From: Haliea sp964022665
Lineage (GTDB): Bacteria > Pseudomonadota > Gammaproteobacteria > Pseudomonadales > Halieaceae
Assembly (NCBI GenBank): GCA_964022665.1
Contig: CAXIDF010000011.1
Span: 1 to 64,000, forward strand
Direction: 5' to 3'
Length of the DNA: 64,000 nucleotides
Both the position numbers and the translations under genes were made by a program. Below, one piece after another: positions 34,356 to 41,774 of this stretch (its first letter is position 1; every line of letters starts with the position of its first letter). The notes under the pieces are model-generated. The model was not told the DNA's origin, did not search any database, and saw nothing but the letters and a program-made list of their open reading frames with translations.

Positions 34356-35482
34356 TGAGTGAGCCGCAACGCGAAACCATTGCCGCCAGCCGACGCTGGG
34401 TTATCAAGGTGGGCAGTGCGCTGTTGACCAATGACGGGCGCGGCCTGGACGCGGCAATGATCGGCAGCCTGGTGGCACAGATTGCAACCTTGCGCGCAGA
34501 AGGTGCCGAGGTCGTGCTGGTGTCCAGCGGCGCTGTGGCTGCTGGCCTGGTACGGCTGGGTTGGCCGCGTCGCCCCACGCGCCTGCACGAGTTGCAGGCG
34601 GCTGCTGCGGTCGGCCAGTCCGCCCTGATCCAGAGCTACGAAACCGCATTTCGCGGTTACGACATCGTTTCTGCCCAGGTATTGCTTGGGCATGACGACA
34701 TCACTGCCCGCGACCGCTACCTCAACGCGCGAAGCACCCTGACCACCCTATTGCGCCTCGGGGTGGTGCCGGTCATCAATGAAAATGACACGGTGGTGAC
34801 CGACGAGATCCGTTTCGGTGACAACGATACCCTGGCGGCGCTGGTGGCCAACCTCATTGATGCTGATGCGCTGCTGCTGCTCACCGATCAGCAGGGGCTG
34901 TATGAAGAGGACCCGCGCCTGAACCCGTTTGCGGTGCTGGTGGACAGCCGGGAGGTGCACGATGCGGCACTGGATCGGATGGCGGGTGAGGGCGGTGCAC
35001 TTGGCCGGGGTGGCATGATTACCAAGCTGCGGGCGGCGCGACTAGCGGCCCGTTCCGGCACCGAGACGGTGATTGCCAGTGGTCGTCACCCGGATGTTGT
35101 GGCCCAGGTGGCCAGCGGCAGTGCCCTGGGTACCTGGTTGCGCACGGGCCGGCAATCGGAAAATGCGCGCAAACAGTGGCTGGCGGGCATGGTGCGTATT
35201 CCGGGTAGCCTGGAGCTCGACGCCGGTGCGGTGCGCGTGCTCCGGGAGTCGGGACGCAGCCTGTTGCCGGTGGGCGTGTGTGCGGTTGCAGGGGAGTTTG
35301 AGCGCGGTGACATGGTGCTCTGTGTCGACCCGGAGGGGCGTGAGGTGGCACGTGGCCTAGTGAATTACAGTGCCGCTGAAGCCCGTCGAATAATGGGCAG
35401 GCCCTCGCTGGAAATAGCGCCGTTGCTGGGTTACCAAGGTGATGAGGAACTGATTCACCGCGACAATCTGGTGTTGTGCTAG
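34355..35482 (+). CDS. proB: Glutamate 5-kinase
   Basis: A 375-aa enzyme phosphorylating glutamate, the first step of proline synthesis. The kinase domain starts with W-V-I-K-V-G-S-A-L-L-T-N and has V-S-S-G-A-V-A-A-G and I-N-E-N-D-T-V motifs. A C-terminal PUA domain follows near residues 275-355. It is coupled to obg by a one-base overlap; proA is not in the window. Confidence 0.96.
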   Translation: MSEPQRETIAASRRWVIKVGSALLTNDGRGLDAAMIGSLVAQIATLRAEGAEVVLVSSGAVAAGLVRLGWPRRPTRLHELQAAAAVGQSALIQSYETAFRGYDIVSAQVLLGHDDITARDRYLNARSTLTTLLRLGVVPVINENDTVVTDEIRFGDNDTLAALVANLIDADALLLLTDQQGLYEEDPRLNPFAVLVDSREVHDAALDRMAGEGGALGRGGMITKLRAARLAARSGTETVIASGRHPDVVAQVASGSALGTWLRTGRQSENARKQWLAGMVRIPGSLELDAGAVRVLRESGRSLLPVGVCAVAGEFERGDMVLCVDPEGREVARGLVNYSAAEARRIMGRPSLEIAPLLGYQGDEELIHRDNLVLC

Positions 35483-35512
35483 CGCACGGCGGCCTGGGGA
35501 CTGGAGAAAAGG

Positions 35513-36439
35513 ATGAGCCTGACACCCGAACTGCTATTGCTGCTGTACTGCCTGGCCATTGCCCTGCTGTCGCTCGCGGGCGGCCTGTTGCCCAACTGGG
35601 TGAGAATGACCCACACGCGCACGCAGCTGGTGATGAGCTTTGTGTCCGGCCTGATGCTCGGCGTTGCGTTCTACCACCTGCTGCCACACAGCATCGCCTT
35701 GCAACCCCGGGAATACGGTGCTGATGCGTCGGTCTGGTGGCTGATGATTGGCCTCATTGTCATGCTGCTGTTATTGCGCATGTTTCATTTTCACCAGCAC
35801 GACTTCAGCGAAGAAGAGCACGAGCATCATGACCACGGCTCCGAGCATACTCATGGCCCGGAGCCCGCAAGCGGTGGAGATCACCAGCGCGGGCATGTGT
35901 TGGCGCATGGCAGTCACAGTGCGACCCAAGCCCTGCCGGCGGCACATCGCCTGAGCTGGGTGGGCCTGGCACTCGGCCTGGGGGTGCACACGCTGATCGA
36001 TGGTGTTGCGCTCGGCGCGGTGATGCAGGGCGAAGTGGGACGCAGCGCAGGTTTACTGGGTGTGGGGGTGTTTCTCGCCATCCTCCTGCACAAACCGCTG
36101 GACGCCATGTCGATAACAACCATCATGGAAGCGGGCGGCTGGAGCAGGCGGTCCCGCTCACTGGCGAATCTCGGCTTTGCGCTGCTGTGTCCGCTCGGGG
36201 CGCTGCTGTTCTTCTTCGGCGTCGACCTGCTGGGTGATGCACGCCATCATGCCGTCGCCGGGGCGCTGGCATTCTCGGCCGGGGCGTTTATCTGTATCGC
36301 ATTGAGCGACCTGCTGCCGGAGGTGCACTTCCACAGCCACGACCGCGGCAAGCTGACCCTGGCCTTTCTCGCCGGAATCATCCTGGCTTACGCCATTGGC
36401 GGGCTGGAGCCCGCTGGGGTACATTTGCACGGGGTTTGA
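35513..36439 (+). CDS. ZIP-family divalent metal transporter
   Basis: A 308-aa membrane protein with about eight hydrophobic segments. A histidine-rich loop (about residues 93-140, with H-E-H-H-D-H-G-S-E-H-T-H) follows the third helix. The ZIP metal site is seen as H-T-L-I-D-G in helix 4 and L-H-K-P-L-D in helix 5. Likely imports zinc or another divalent metal. The start is ATG 35513 after GGAGAAAAGG. A second short histidine cluster (H-F-H-S-H-D) lies near the C-terminus. Confidence 0.88.
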   Translation: MSLTPELLLLLYCLAIALLSLAGGLLPNWVRMTHTRTQLVMSFVSGLMLGVAFYHLLPHSIALQPREYGADASVWWLMIGLIVMLLLLRMFHFHQHDFSEEEHEHHDHGSEHTHGPEPASGGDHQRGHVLAHGSHSATQALPAAHRLSWVGLALGLGVHTLIDGVALGAVMQGEVGRSAGLLGVGVFLAILLHKPLDAMSITTIMEAGGWSRRSRSLANLGFALLCPLGALLFFFGVDLLGDARHHAVAGALAFSAGAFICIALSDLLPEVHFHSHDRGKLTLAFLAGIILAYAIGGLEPAGVHLHGV

Positions 36440-36459
36440 ACGCGCGCGAGGAGAACAGG

Positions 36460-36909
36460 ATGGTCAAACGAATCATTTATCCACCGATGTGGCTGGTGTT
36501 CGGCGTGTGCGCCATTTTTGCCTGCAACGAGTTCTATCCCGGGCCGCGCTTTACCAGCCATGGCAGCCAGGCGATTGGTGGTGCCCTCCTGCTGGCGGGG
36601 CTCGCCCTGCTGGTGGTCGCCGGTGGCCTGTTCAAGCGCGCGGGAACGGACCTGATCCCGTTCCGCACGGTGTCCGCGCTGGTGACCACTGGCGTCTATC
36701 GCTTCAGCCGCAACCCGATGTATCTGGGCATGGCGGCCATCCTCCTGGGCGTGGCGGTGACGGTGGGCGCGACCACGGCGCTGCTGGTGCCGCCGCTGTT
36801 TATGGTCATTGTGGAATGGCGTTACATCCGGCCTGAAGAAGGCCTGCTCAGGAATCTCTTTCCCGAGGAGTATCCCGCCTACTGCGCGCGCGTGCGGCGC
36901 TGGATCTAG
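36460..36909 (+). CDS. Isoprenylcysteine/phospholipid methyltransferase-like membrane protein
   Basis: A 149-aa protein with about four membrane segments. The motif R-F-S-R-N-P-M-Y-L-G and the C-terminal E-E-Y-P-A-Y motif mark the ICMT/PEMT-like family that uses SAM to methylate small or lipid substrates. The start is ATG 36460 behind GAGGAG; an earlier frame start overlaps the ZIP gene stop. The substrate is unknown. The stop shares CTAG with convergent hemH. Confidence 0.8.
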   Translation: MVKRIIYPPMWLVFGVCAIFACNEFYPGPRFTSHGSQAIGGALLLAGLALLVVAGGLFKRAGTDLIPFRTVSALVTTGVYRFSRNPMYLGMAAILLGVAVTVGATTALLVPPLFMVIVEWRYIRPEEGLLRNLFPEEYPAYCARVRRWI

Positions 36910-37997
36910 GCGGTTTCTGCTCGGGCACCCATGGCTTTCGCCCGCGCCTGCGTGGCTTCTGCATCGAAGGGCTTTTCTGTCCAGCCCTGCAGTTGCTCCT
37001 CTACCAGCGTTACCAGCGCCTCTATGTGGCCCGCATCGCTGTTGAGGCAGGGAATGTAGTCGTAGCGTTCACCGCCTGCTTCCATGAAGTAGTGGCGATT
37101 CTCAACGCCGATTTCCTCAATGGTCTCCAGGCAGTCGGCCGAGAACCCCGGGCAAATCACCTGCACTGACCTGACCCCCTGCGCGGGCAGTCCCTTGAGT
37201 GTTTCATCGGTATAGGGCTGCAGCCAGGGTTCACGCCCAAAGCGAGACTGGAAACAAGTCAGATAGTCATCGGCCTCCAGTCGCAGCGCCTCCGCCAGCA
37301 GGCGGCTAGTCTTGTAGCAGTGGCAGTGATAGGGGTCGCCGTTGTGCAGATAGCGCTCTGGCTCGCCATGGTAGGACATGATCAGGCGGTCGGCGCGGCC
37401 ATGCGCCTCCCAGTGTGCGCGTACACTGGCGGCCAGCGCACTGATGTAAGCCGGGTGATCGTGATACTGCGCGACAAAGCGCAGTTCAGGCAGCCAGCGC
37501 CGCTGCCGGAAATCCGCGGCCAGGGCGTCGAAGGTGGAGCCGGTGGTGGGCCCGCTGTATTGTGGATAGAGCGGCAAAACCACCAGTCGCTGCACCCCAC
37601 GGTCAAAGAGTGCCTGCAGCTGGCTGGAGATCGGGTGAGAGCCATAGCGCATGGCGAAATCCACCAGTACGCTGTCGCCGTGGGTTCTCTGCAGGACCTC
37701 GCGCAGGGCCGTGGCCTGGTCGCGCGTGTGCAGGAGCAACGGCGAGCCCTCATCGGTCCACACGGTGCGGTAGGCTTTGGCGGAGCGGGCCGGGCGCAGG
37801 TTCAGAATGATGCCGTGGAGGATGAAGAACCACAGCAGGCGCGGCACCTCTACCACCCGGGGATCGGAGAGAAACTCCTTGAGGTAGCGTCGGAGTGCGC
37901 CCTTTTCGGGGGCATCAGGCGTGCCAAGGTTGGTAATCAGTACACCGATACGGGGCGCCTGAGCGTGGTTGTAGTCGTGTTGTCCGCGGTATCGCAT
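36906..37997 (-). CDS. hemH: Ferrochelatase
   Basis: A 363-aa enzyme inserting ferrous iron into protoporphyrin IX. The catalytic His lies in M-S-Y-H-G-E-P-E-R-Y and the conserved acidic helix in L-E-T-I-E-E-I-G. The N-terminus G-V-L-I-T-N-L-G-T-P-D-A-P matches the long gammaproteobacterial type. It starts at ATG 37997 (M-R-Y-R-G-Q). The tail after residue 340 is alanine-rich. It is convergent with the methyltransferase gene, overlapping by four bases. Confidence 0.96.
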   Translation of the reverse strand: MRYRGQHDYNHAQAPRIGVLITNLGTPDAPEKGALRRYLKEFLSDPRVVEVPRLLWFFILHGIILNLRPARSAKAYRTVWTDEGSPLLLHTRDQATALREVLQRTHGDSVLVDFAMRYGSHPISSQLQALFDRGVQRLVVLPLYPQYSGPTTGSTFDALAADFRQRRWLPELRFVAQYHDHPAYISALAASVRAHWEAHGRADRLIMSYHGEPERYLHNGDPYHCHCYKTSRLLAEALRLEADDYLTCFQSRFGREPWLQPYTDETLKGLPAQGVRSVQVICPGFSADCLETIEEIGVENRHYFMEAGGERYDYIPCLNSDAGHIEALVTLVEEQLQGWTEKPFDAEATQARAKAMGARAETA

Positions 37998-38005
37998 AGG
38001 GTGTC

Positions 38006-38034
38006 ATTATCCTGTGGGTGTGCCTGAAAGCCAA
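38006..38034 (-). promoter_or_regulatory. Candidate sigma70 promoter of hemH
   Basis: On the minus strand TTGGCT and GATAAT are exactly 17 bases apart. The -10 ends only nine bases ahead of the hemH ATG, so the transcript would have almost no leader. Confidence 0.5.
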
Positions 38035-38078
38035 GCGACACCGGCGGGTGCAAGCCCCAGCTGCCCTTTACGCAAACC

Positions 38079-38149
38079 ATTCGTCGCTGGATTGATGCGA
38101 TTCATCGCTGGTCGGGCGCAGCTCATCGAAAGGCCCTGTCGGGCGCAGC
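38079..38149. repeat. Short direct repeats upstream of the UrcA gene
   Basis: ATTCGTCGCTGG (38079-38090) recurs as ATTCATCGCTGG (38100-38111), and GTCGGGCGCAGC occurs twice (38111-38122 and 38138-38149). They could be regulator sites or chance duplication. Confidence 0.45.
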
Positions 38150-38244
38150 CGGGTGCCTCTAATCTGTGTTGCATGGACAGCGCGGGAGACACCCGGCGGG
38201 TCCTCAAGCCCACTGACAAGGCCCCAATGGCCAGGAGAAAAACC

Positions 38245-38598
38245 ATGCAATCATTCATCAACAAGACCGTCGTATCATTCGCTTTCGGTGTATTCAGCAC
38301 GCTGGCGCTGTCTACCAACGCCGCCGAGTCTCCCGAAAACACACTGGTGCTGGCACAGGGTATGGAAGCCGCCTCAGCGCACGTTGCCCTTGGCGACCTC
38401 AATCTGGCGTCGGCTGAAGGTCAGCAAGCGCTGCACGACCGGATCAGTCAGGCCGCCCGCGCTGTTTGCGGTTCTACCGATTACCGTGTCGCCGGTGGTT
38501 TGCGCATGGCATCCAACAACCGCGCCTGCTATGAATCTGCGTTCGCCGAGGCCATGAGCCAGGTGGGTGCTGGCCGGATTGCCAGCACGGTGCGCTGA
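38245..38598 (+). CDS. UrcA-family exported protein
   Basis: A 117-aa protein starting at ATG 38245, with AGGAGA seven bases upstream. The signal peptide is about residues 1-26 (cleavage after S-T-N-A). The mature part carries the UrcA pattern: V-A-L-G-D-L-N-L-A-S-A-E-G, then R-I-S-Q-A-A-R-A-V-C-G and, near the C-terminus, R-A-C-Y. Two cysteines probably form a disulfide. Its function is unknown. Short direct repeats lie upstream, and a terminator follows. Confidence 0.82.
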   Translation: MQSFINKTVVSFAFGVFSTLALSTNAAESPENTLVLAQGMEAASAHVALGDLNLASAEGQQALHDRISQAARAVCGSTDYRVAGGLRMASNNRACYESAFAEAMSQVGAGRIASTVR

Positions 38599-38634
38599 GT
38601 CGTTCAACTCCTGCTACCCCTGGTGGGAGTCCCG

Positions 38635-38666
38635 GGGAGTCACCGCAAGGTGGCTCCCTTTTTTTT
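38635..38666 (+). terminator. Rho-independent terminator after the UrcA gene
   Basis: GGGAGTCACC and GGTGGCTCCC pair with one T-G wobble around GCAA, followed by eight T. The T-run touches the stop codon of the convergent prenyltransferase gene. Confidence 0.92.
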
Positions 38667-39654
38667 ACAGCAGCGTATCGATCACCACACCGGCCAGAAA
38701 CAGCGGCGTGAACTGGCGGGTGTGCCGGAAGCAGGCAGCGGAGAACCACAGGGGCCACAGCGCAGGGGAGTAGGCGGATGGCCGCGCCGATGGCTTGGGA
38801 GTTCGCAGTGCTTGCAGGGTGCGCCGCAGCCCGGCCAGGCTGGCGAATACCAGCAATAGCGGCCACCCGAAGGCCTGTGCCAGAACCAGTCCCAGGGTCA
38901 GCGCATACTGGGCCAGCAGCAGGGCGGCGGTAACCCGCCGGGCTCGCTGTTCACCCAGCAGCACCGGCAGTGTGTGCACCCCTTTGTCGCGGTCGGCCTC
39001 GAGCTTGTCGATATGCTTGCCAAACAACACCGTGGTCGGCCCCAGCGCGAATACCAGGCTCAAACCTGCCACCGAATTGCTCCACTCGGCCGCCACGATG
39101 TAGTAGGTGCCACCCACCATGAGTGGGCCCCATACGAGCAGCACGGCAGGCTCCCCGAGGCCGATATACTTGAGTGGCCAGGTGTAGAACAGGACGAAAA
39201 AGGCACCGGCGAGGAACAGCGCAAGCGCGGGGCCGCTGCGCACAGTCACCAGCCACAGGCCCAGCGCCAGAGCCACGCCCGCGGTAAAGGCAAAATAGCG
39301 CCAGAATTGCGCTTCACTCATCAGCCCGTCTTCGAGTACATGTACGCCGTACTGATTGCGGTAGTAGTTGCCGCGGTCAATGCCCCGGCGTGAATCGGTG
39401 TAGTCGTTGAGCAGGTTGTTGCTGGCATGGGCAAACAGCAGCCCGGTAGCGCAGGTTAACCAGAACAGCAAATCGAAACTGCCGGCGCGCCAGGCCAGTA
39501 AGCCGCCAAGCATGGCGGCGGTGAGCGTCATGAAGAGTACCGACGCCCTGCAGGCAAGCAACCAGCGCGCCACGGGATCCAGTTGCGCCCACTGCTCGGT
39601 GGTGACACCGGGCATGCCGTTCAGGGCTGCCGCCCACAGTTTGAGGTTTACCAC
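38665..39654 (-). CDS. UbiA/MenA-like prenyltransferase
   Basis: A 329-aa membrane protein with about eight to nine helices. The first aspartate motif reads N-N-L-L-N-D-Y-T-D and the second D-K-L-E-A-D-R-D-K-G, which bind the magnesium-diphosphate of the prenyl donor. The N-D-Y-x-D form resembles MenA (DHNA prenyltransferase) more than UbiA, but no other menaquinone gene is present, so the acceptor is unknown. It is divergent from the amidohydrolase gene. The start is taken as ATG 39654; nearby in-frame Met codons exist. Confidence 0.8.
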   Translation of the reverse strand: MVNLKLWAAALNGMPGVTTEQWAQLDPVARWLLACRASVLFMTLTAAMLGGLLAWRAGSFDLLFWLTCATGLLFAHASNNLLNDYTDSRRGIDRGNYYRNQYGVHVLEDGLMSEAQFWRYFAFTAGVALALGLWLVTVRSGPALALFLAGAFFVLFYTWPLKYIGLGEPAVLLVWGPLMVGGTYYIVAAEWSNSVAGLSLVFALGPTTVLFGKHIDKLEADRDKGVHTLPVLLGEQRARRVTAALLLAQYALTLGLVLAQAFGWPLLLVFASLAGLRRTLQALRTPKPSARPSAYSPALWPLWFSAACFRHTRQFTPLFLAGVVIDTLL

Positions 39655-39763
39655 GTCGACAAGCCTTGCTCACCACTCTTCAGCCCGCAAGCATATCAGG
39701 CATTGTGGCGCCTGCGATGATAAGGTGTCGCAAATCGACCTGCAGCACACGGAGGCACTTGCC

Positions 39764-41194
39764 ATGCAGCGAATAACGGCCATTGCGGCGCTTACCACAA
39801 TTCTGCTCAGCGGCGCGGCGCAAGCCGCTGAGGAAACAAGCATGCTGACCCGTCTCGATCGCGAGCAGGCACGCTATGCGGAGCTGGCACTGACAATCTG
39901 GGACAAGGCTGAGCTGGGTTACCTGGAGAACGATAGCAGCACATTGCTGCAGGACACACTGGCGCGTGAGGGGTTCACCGTAGAGACCGGGGTGGCGGGC
40001 CTGCCCACGGCCTTTGTGGCGAGCTATGGCAGTGGCAAACCGGTGATTGGCCTGTTGGCGGAGTTTGATGCACTCCCCGGGATTTCCCAGACAGCCGCCC
40101 CGGTGCGGGAAGCGGCAACCGACAAACACAGCGGCCACGCCTGTGGCCACCACCTGTTTGGCGCGGGCTCGGTAGCGGCCGCGGTGGCGGTGCGCCACTG
40201 GATGGAGGAAAACAAAGTGAGTGGCACCGTCCGCCTCTATGGCACACCGGCGGAAGAAGGTGGCTCCGGCAAGGTGTATATGGTGCGTGCCGGCCTGTTT
40301 GAAGACGTGGATTCGGTGCTGGTGTGGCACCCGGCTGATCGCAACCAGGCCAACCCGTCCACGACACTCGCCAACAAGTCGGCCAAATTCCGTTTTCGTG
40401 GTGTGTCTTCCCACGCTGCAGTAGCCCCCGAACGGGGTCGCTCCGCACTCGACGGTGTGGAGGCGATGAATATGATGGCCAATATGTTGCGGGAGCACAT
40501 GCCACAGGAAGTCCGCATGCACCACGTGATCACCAGCGGTGGCTCGGCGCCCAATGTGGTGCCGGATTTTGCGGAGTCTTTCTATTATCTGCGTCACCCC
40601 GACGCCGCGACCCTGGAGGAACTGTGGGCGCGCCTGGTGGCGACGGCGGAGGGTGCCGCCGTGGGCACGGGCACGGAGATGAGCTACGAGGTGATTCACG
40701 GTAACCACAGCGTACTTGCCAATGAAACGCTCGCCCGGGCCATGCATGATCGCCTGCAGCAGGTGGGCGGTGTGCAGTACAGTCCGGGTGACCTCGCTTT
40801 TGCCAACACCCTTGCCGAATCTCTCGCTCGCAGCGAAGCGGATCTCGCCGCCGCTGCGGCGCGCATAGAGCCCTTCGCTCCATCGCGTAGCATGGGCTCC
40901 ACAGATGTGGGTGACGTTAGCTGGGTTGTGCCGACCACCGAGATGCGTGCGGCGACCTGGGTGCCCGGCACGGCGCCGCACACCTGGCAGGCGATTGCCG
41001 CTGGCGGCACTGACATTGGTGTCAAGGGCATGATGGTGGCGGCGAAGACCCTTGCCCTCACCGCCGCGGATCTGCTGCAGCAGCCAGAACTGCTGCGTGC
41101 GGCACGCAGTGAATTCGAGCAGCGTCGGGGCGCCGACTTCAGCTACCGCCCGCTGCTCGGTGACCGCGAGCCGCCGCTCGATTACCGCAAGTAG
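39764..41194 (+). CDS. Exported M20-family amidohydrolase (AbgB-like)
   Basis: A 476-aa protein with a signal peptide of about 22 residues (cleavage after A-Q-A). The M20 core shows L-A-E-F-D-A-L-P-G and the metal motif H-S-G-H-A-C-G-H-H. A dimerisation domain follows, starting F-R-G-V-S-S-H-A-A. It resembles AbgB of the p-aminobenzoyl-glutamate hydrolase but is secreted. The start is ATG 39764 with GGAGG eight bases upstream. The substrate is probably an N-acyl or amide-linked amino acid; this is inferred from family only. Confidence 0.85.
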   Translation: MQRITAIAALTTILLSGAAQAAEETSMLTRLDREQARYAELALTIWDKAELGYLENDSSTLLQDTLAREGFTVETGVAGLPTAFVASYGSGKPVIGLLAEFDALPGISQTAAPVREAATDKHSGHACGHHLFGAGSVAAAVAVRHWMEENKVSGTVRLYGTPAEEGGSGKVYMVRAGLFEDVDSVLVWHPADRNQANPSTTLANKSAKFRFRGVSSHAAVAPERGRSALDGVEAMNMMANMLREHMPQEVRMHHVITSGGSAPNVVPDFAESFYYLRHPDAATLEELWARLVATAEGAAVGTGTEMSYEVIHGNHSVLANETLARAMHDRLQQVGGVQYSPGDLAFANTLAESLARSEADLAAAAARIEPFAPSRSMGSTDVGDVSWVVPTTEMRAATWVPGTAPHTWQAIAAGGTDIGVKGMMVAAKTLALTAADLLQQPELLRAARSEFEQRRGADFSYRPLLGDREPPLDYRK

Positions 41195-41217
41195 GGCCAC
41201 AGGCTGCACTAGCTGCC

Positions 41218-41262
41218 GGGGCAAATGGTTGCATTGGAAACCATCTGCCCCGGGCGTATACT
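41218..41262 (+). promoter_or_regulatory. marR promoter with -35 inside a palindromic operator
   Basis: The arms GGGGCAAATGGTT (41218-41230) and AACCATCTGCCCC (41239-41251) match with one mismatch. TTGGAA (41234-41239) and TATACT (41257-41262) are 17 bases apart, so the -35 sits in the palindrome centre. The core GGTTGCATTGGAAACC resembles MarR-family operators. The layout predicts autorepression. Confidence 0.7.
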
Positions 41263-41291
41263 CGGGGTCTGTTTTCGCTTGCAGGTAACCC

Positions 41292-41774
41292 ATGTCACAG
41301 TCTCTTGCCCTGGCGCGATTTCTGCCCTACCGCTGTAACAGTCTGGCGCGCAAGATCAGCGTTTCCCTGTCGCGTATTTATGCTGAAAAATACGGCCTCA
41401 GTATCCCGCAGTGGCGGGTGCTCGTTACGCTGGCAGAGTACGGTGAGCTGCAGGCCAGCCAGGTCACGGAGCTCACCAGCCTGGACAAGGTGCAGGTGTC
41501 GCGCGCGGTGGCGGGGCTCCGTGAGCGCGGCCTGCTGCGGCGGCGCAGTTCGGAGCGGGATAGTCGGGCAGCGCTGCTTTGTCTCAGTGACACCGGGCAG
41601 GCATTGTTCCACCGTATCGAGCCGGAGGTCCTGGCCTGGGAGCAGGCGTTGTTGGCACCTCTTGAGCCCGCGGAGCAGGAGGTGCTGTTTGCCCTGATCG
41701 ACCGGCTCGAGCTGCGGCTACAAGACATGGGCCTGGTTGGCGATGCAACGGCCGGCGCCGGGCGGTCCCCGTGA
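41292..41774 (+). CDS. MarR-family transcriptional regulator
   Basis: A 160-aa winged-helix protein. Helix-turn-helix region about residues 50-75 (Q-A-S-Q-V-T-E-L-T-S-L-D-K-V-Q-V-S-R), with the wing at R-R-R-S-S-E-R-D-S-R. The start is ATG 41292. It probably binds the palindrome overlapping its own promoter. The last four bases overlap the aromatic hydroxylase gene (GTGA), so the pair is co-expressed, and the natural ligand may be an aromatic amino acid or a breakdown product. Confidence 0.88.
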   Translation: MSQSLALARFLPYRCNSLARKISVSLSRIYAEKYGLSIPQWRVLVTLAEYGELQASQVTELTSLDKVQVSRAVAGLRERGLLRRRSSERDSRAALLCLSDTGQALFHRIEPEVLAWEQALLAPLEPAEQEVLFALIDRLELRLQDMGLVGDATAGAGRSP

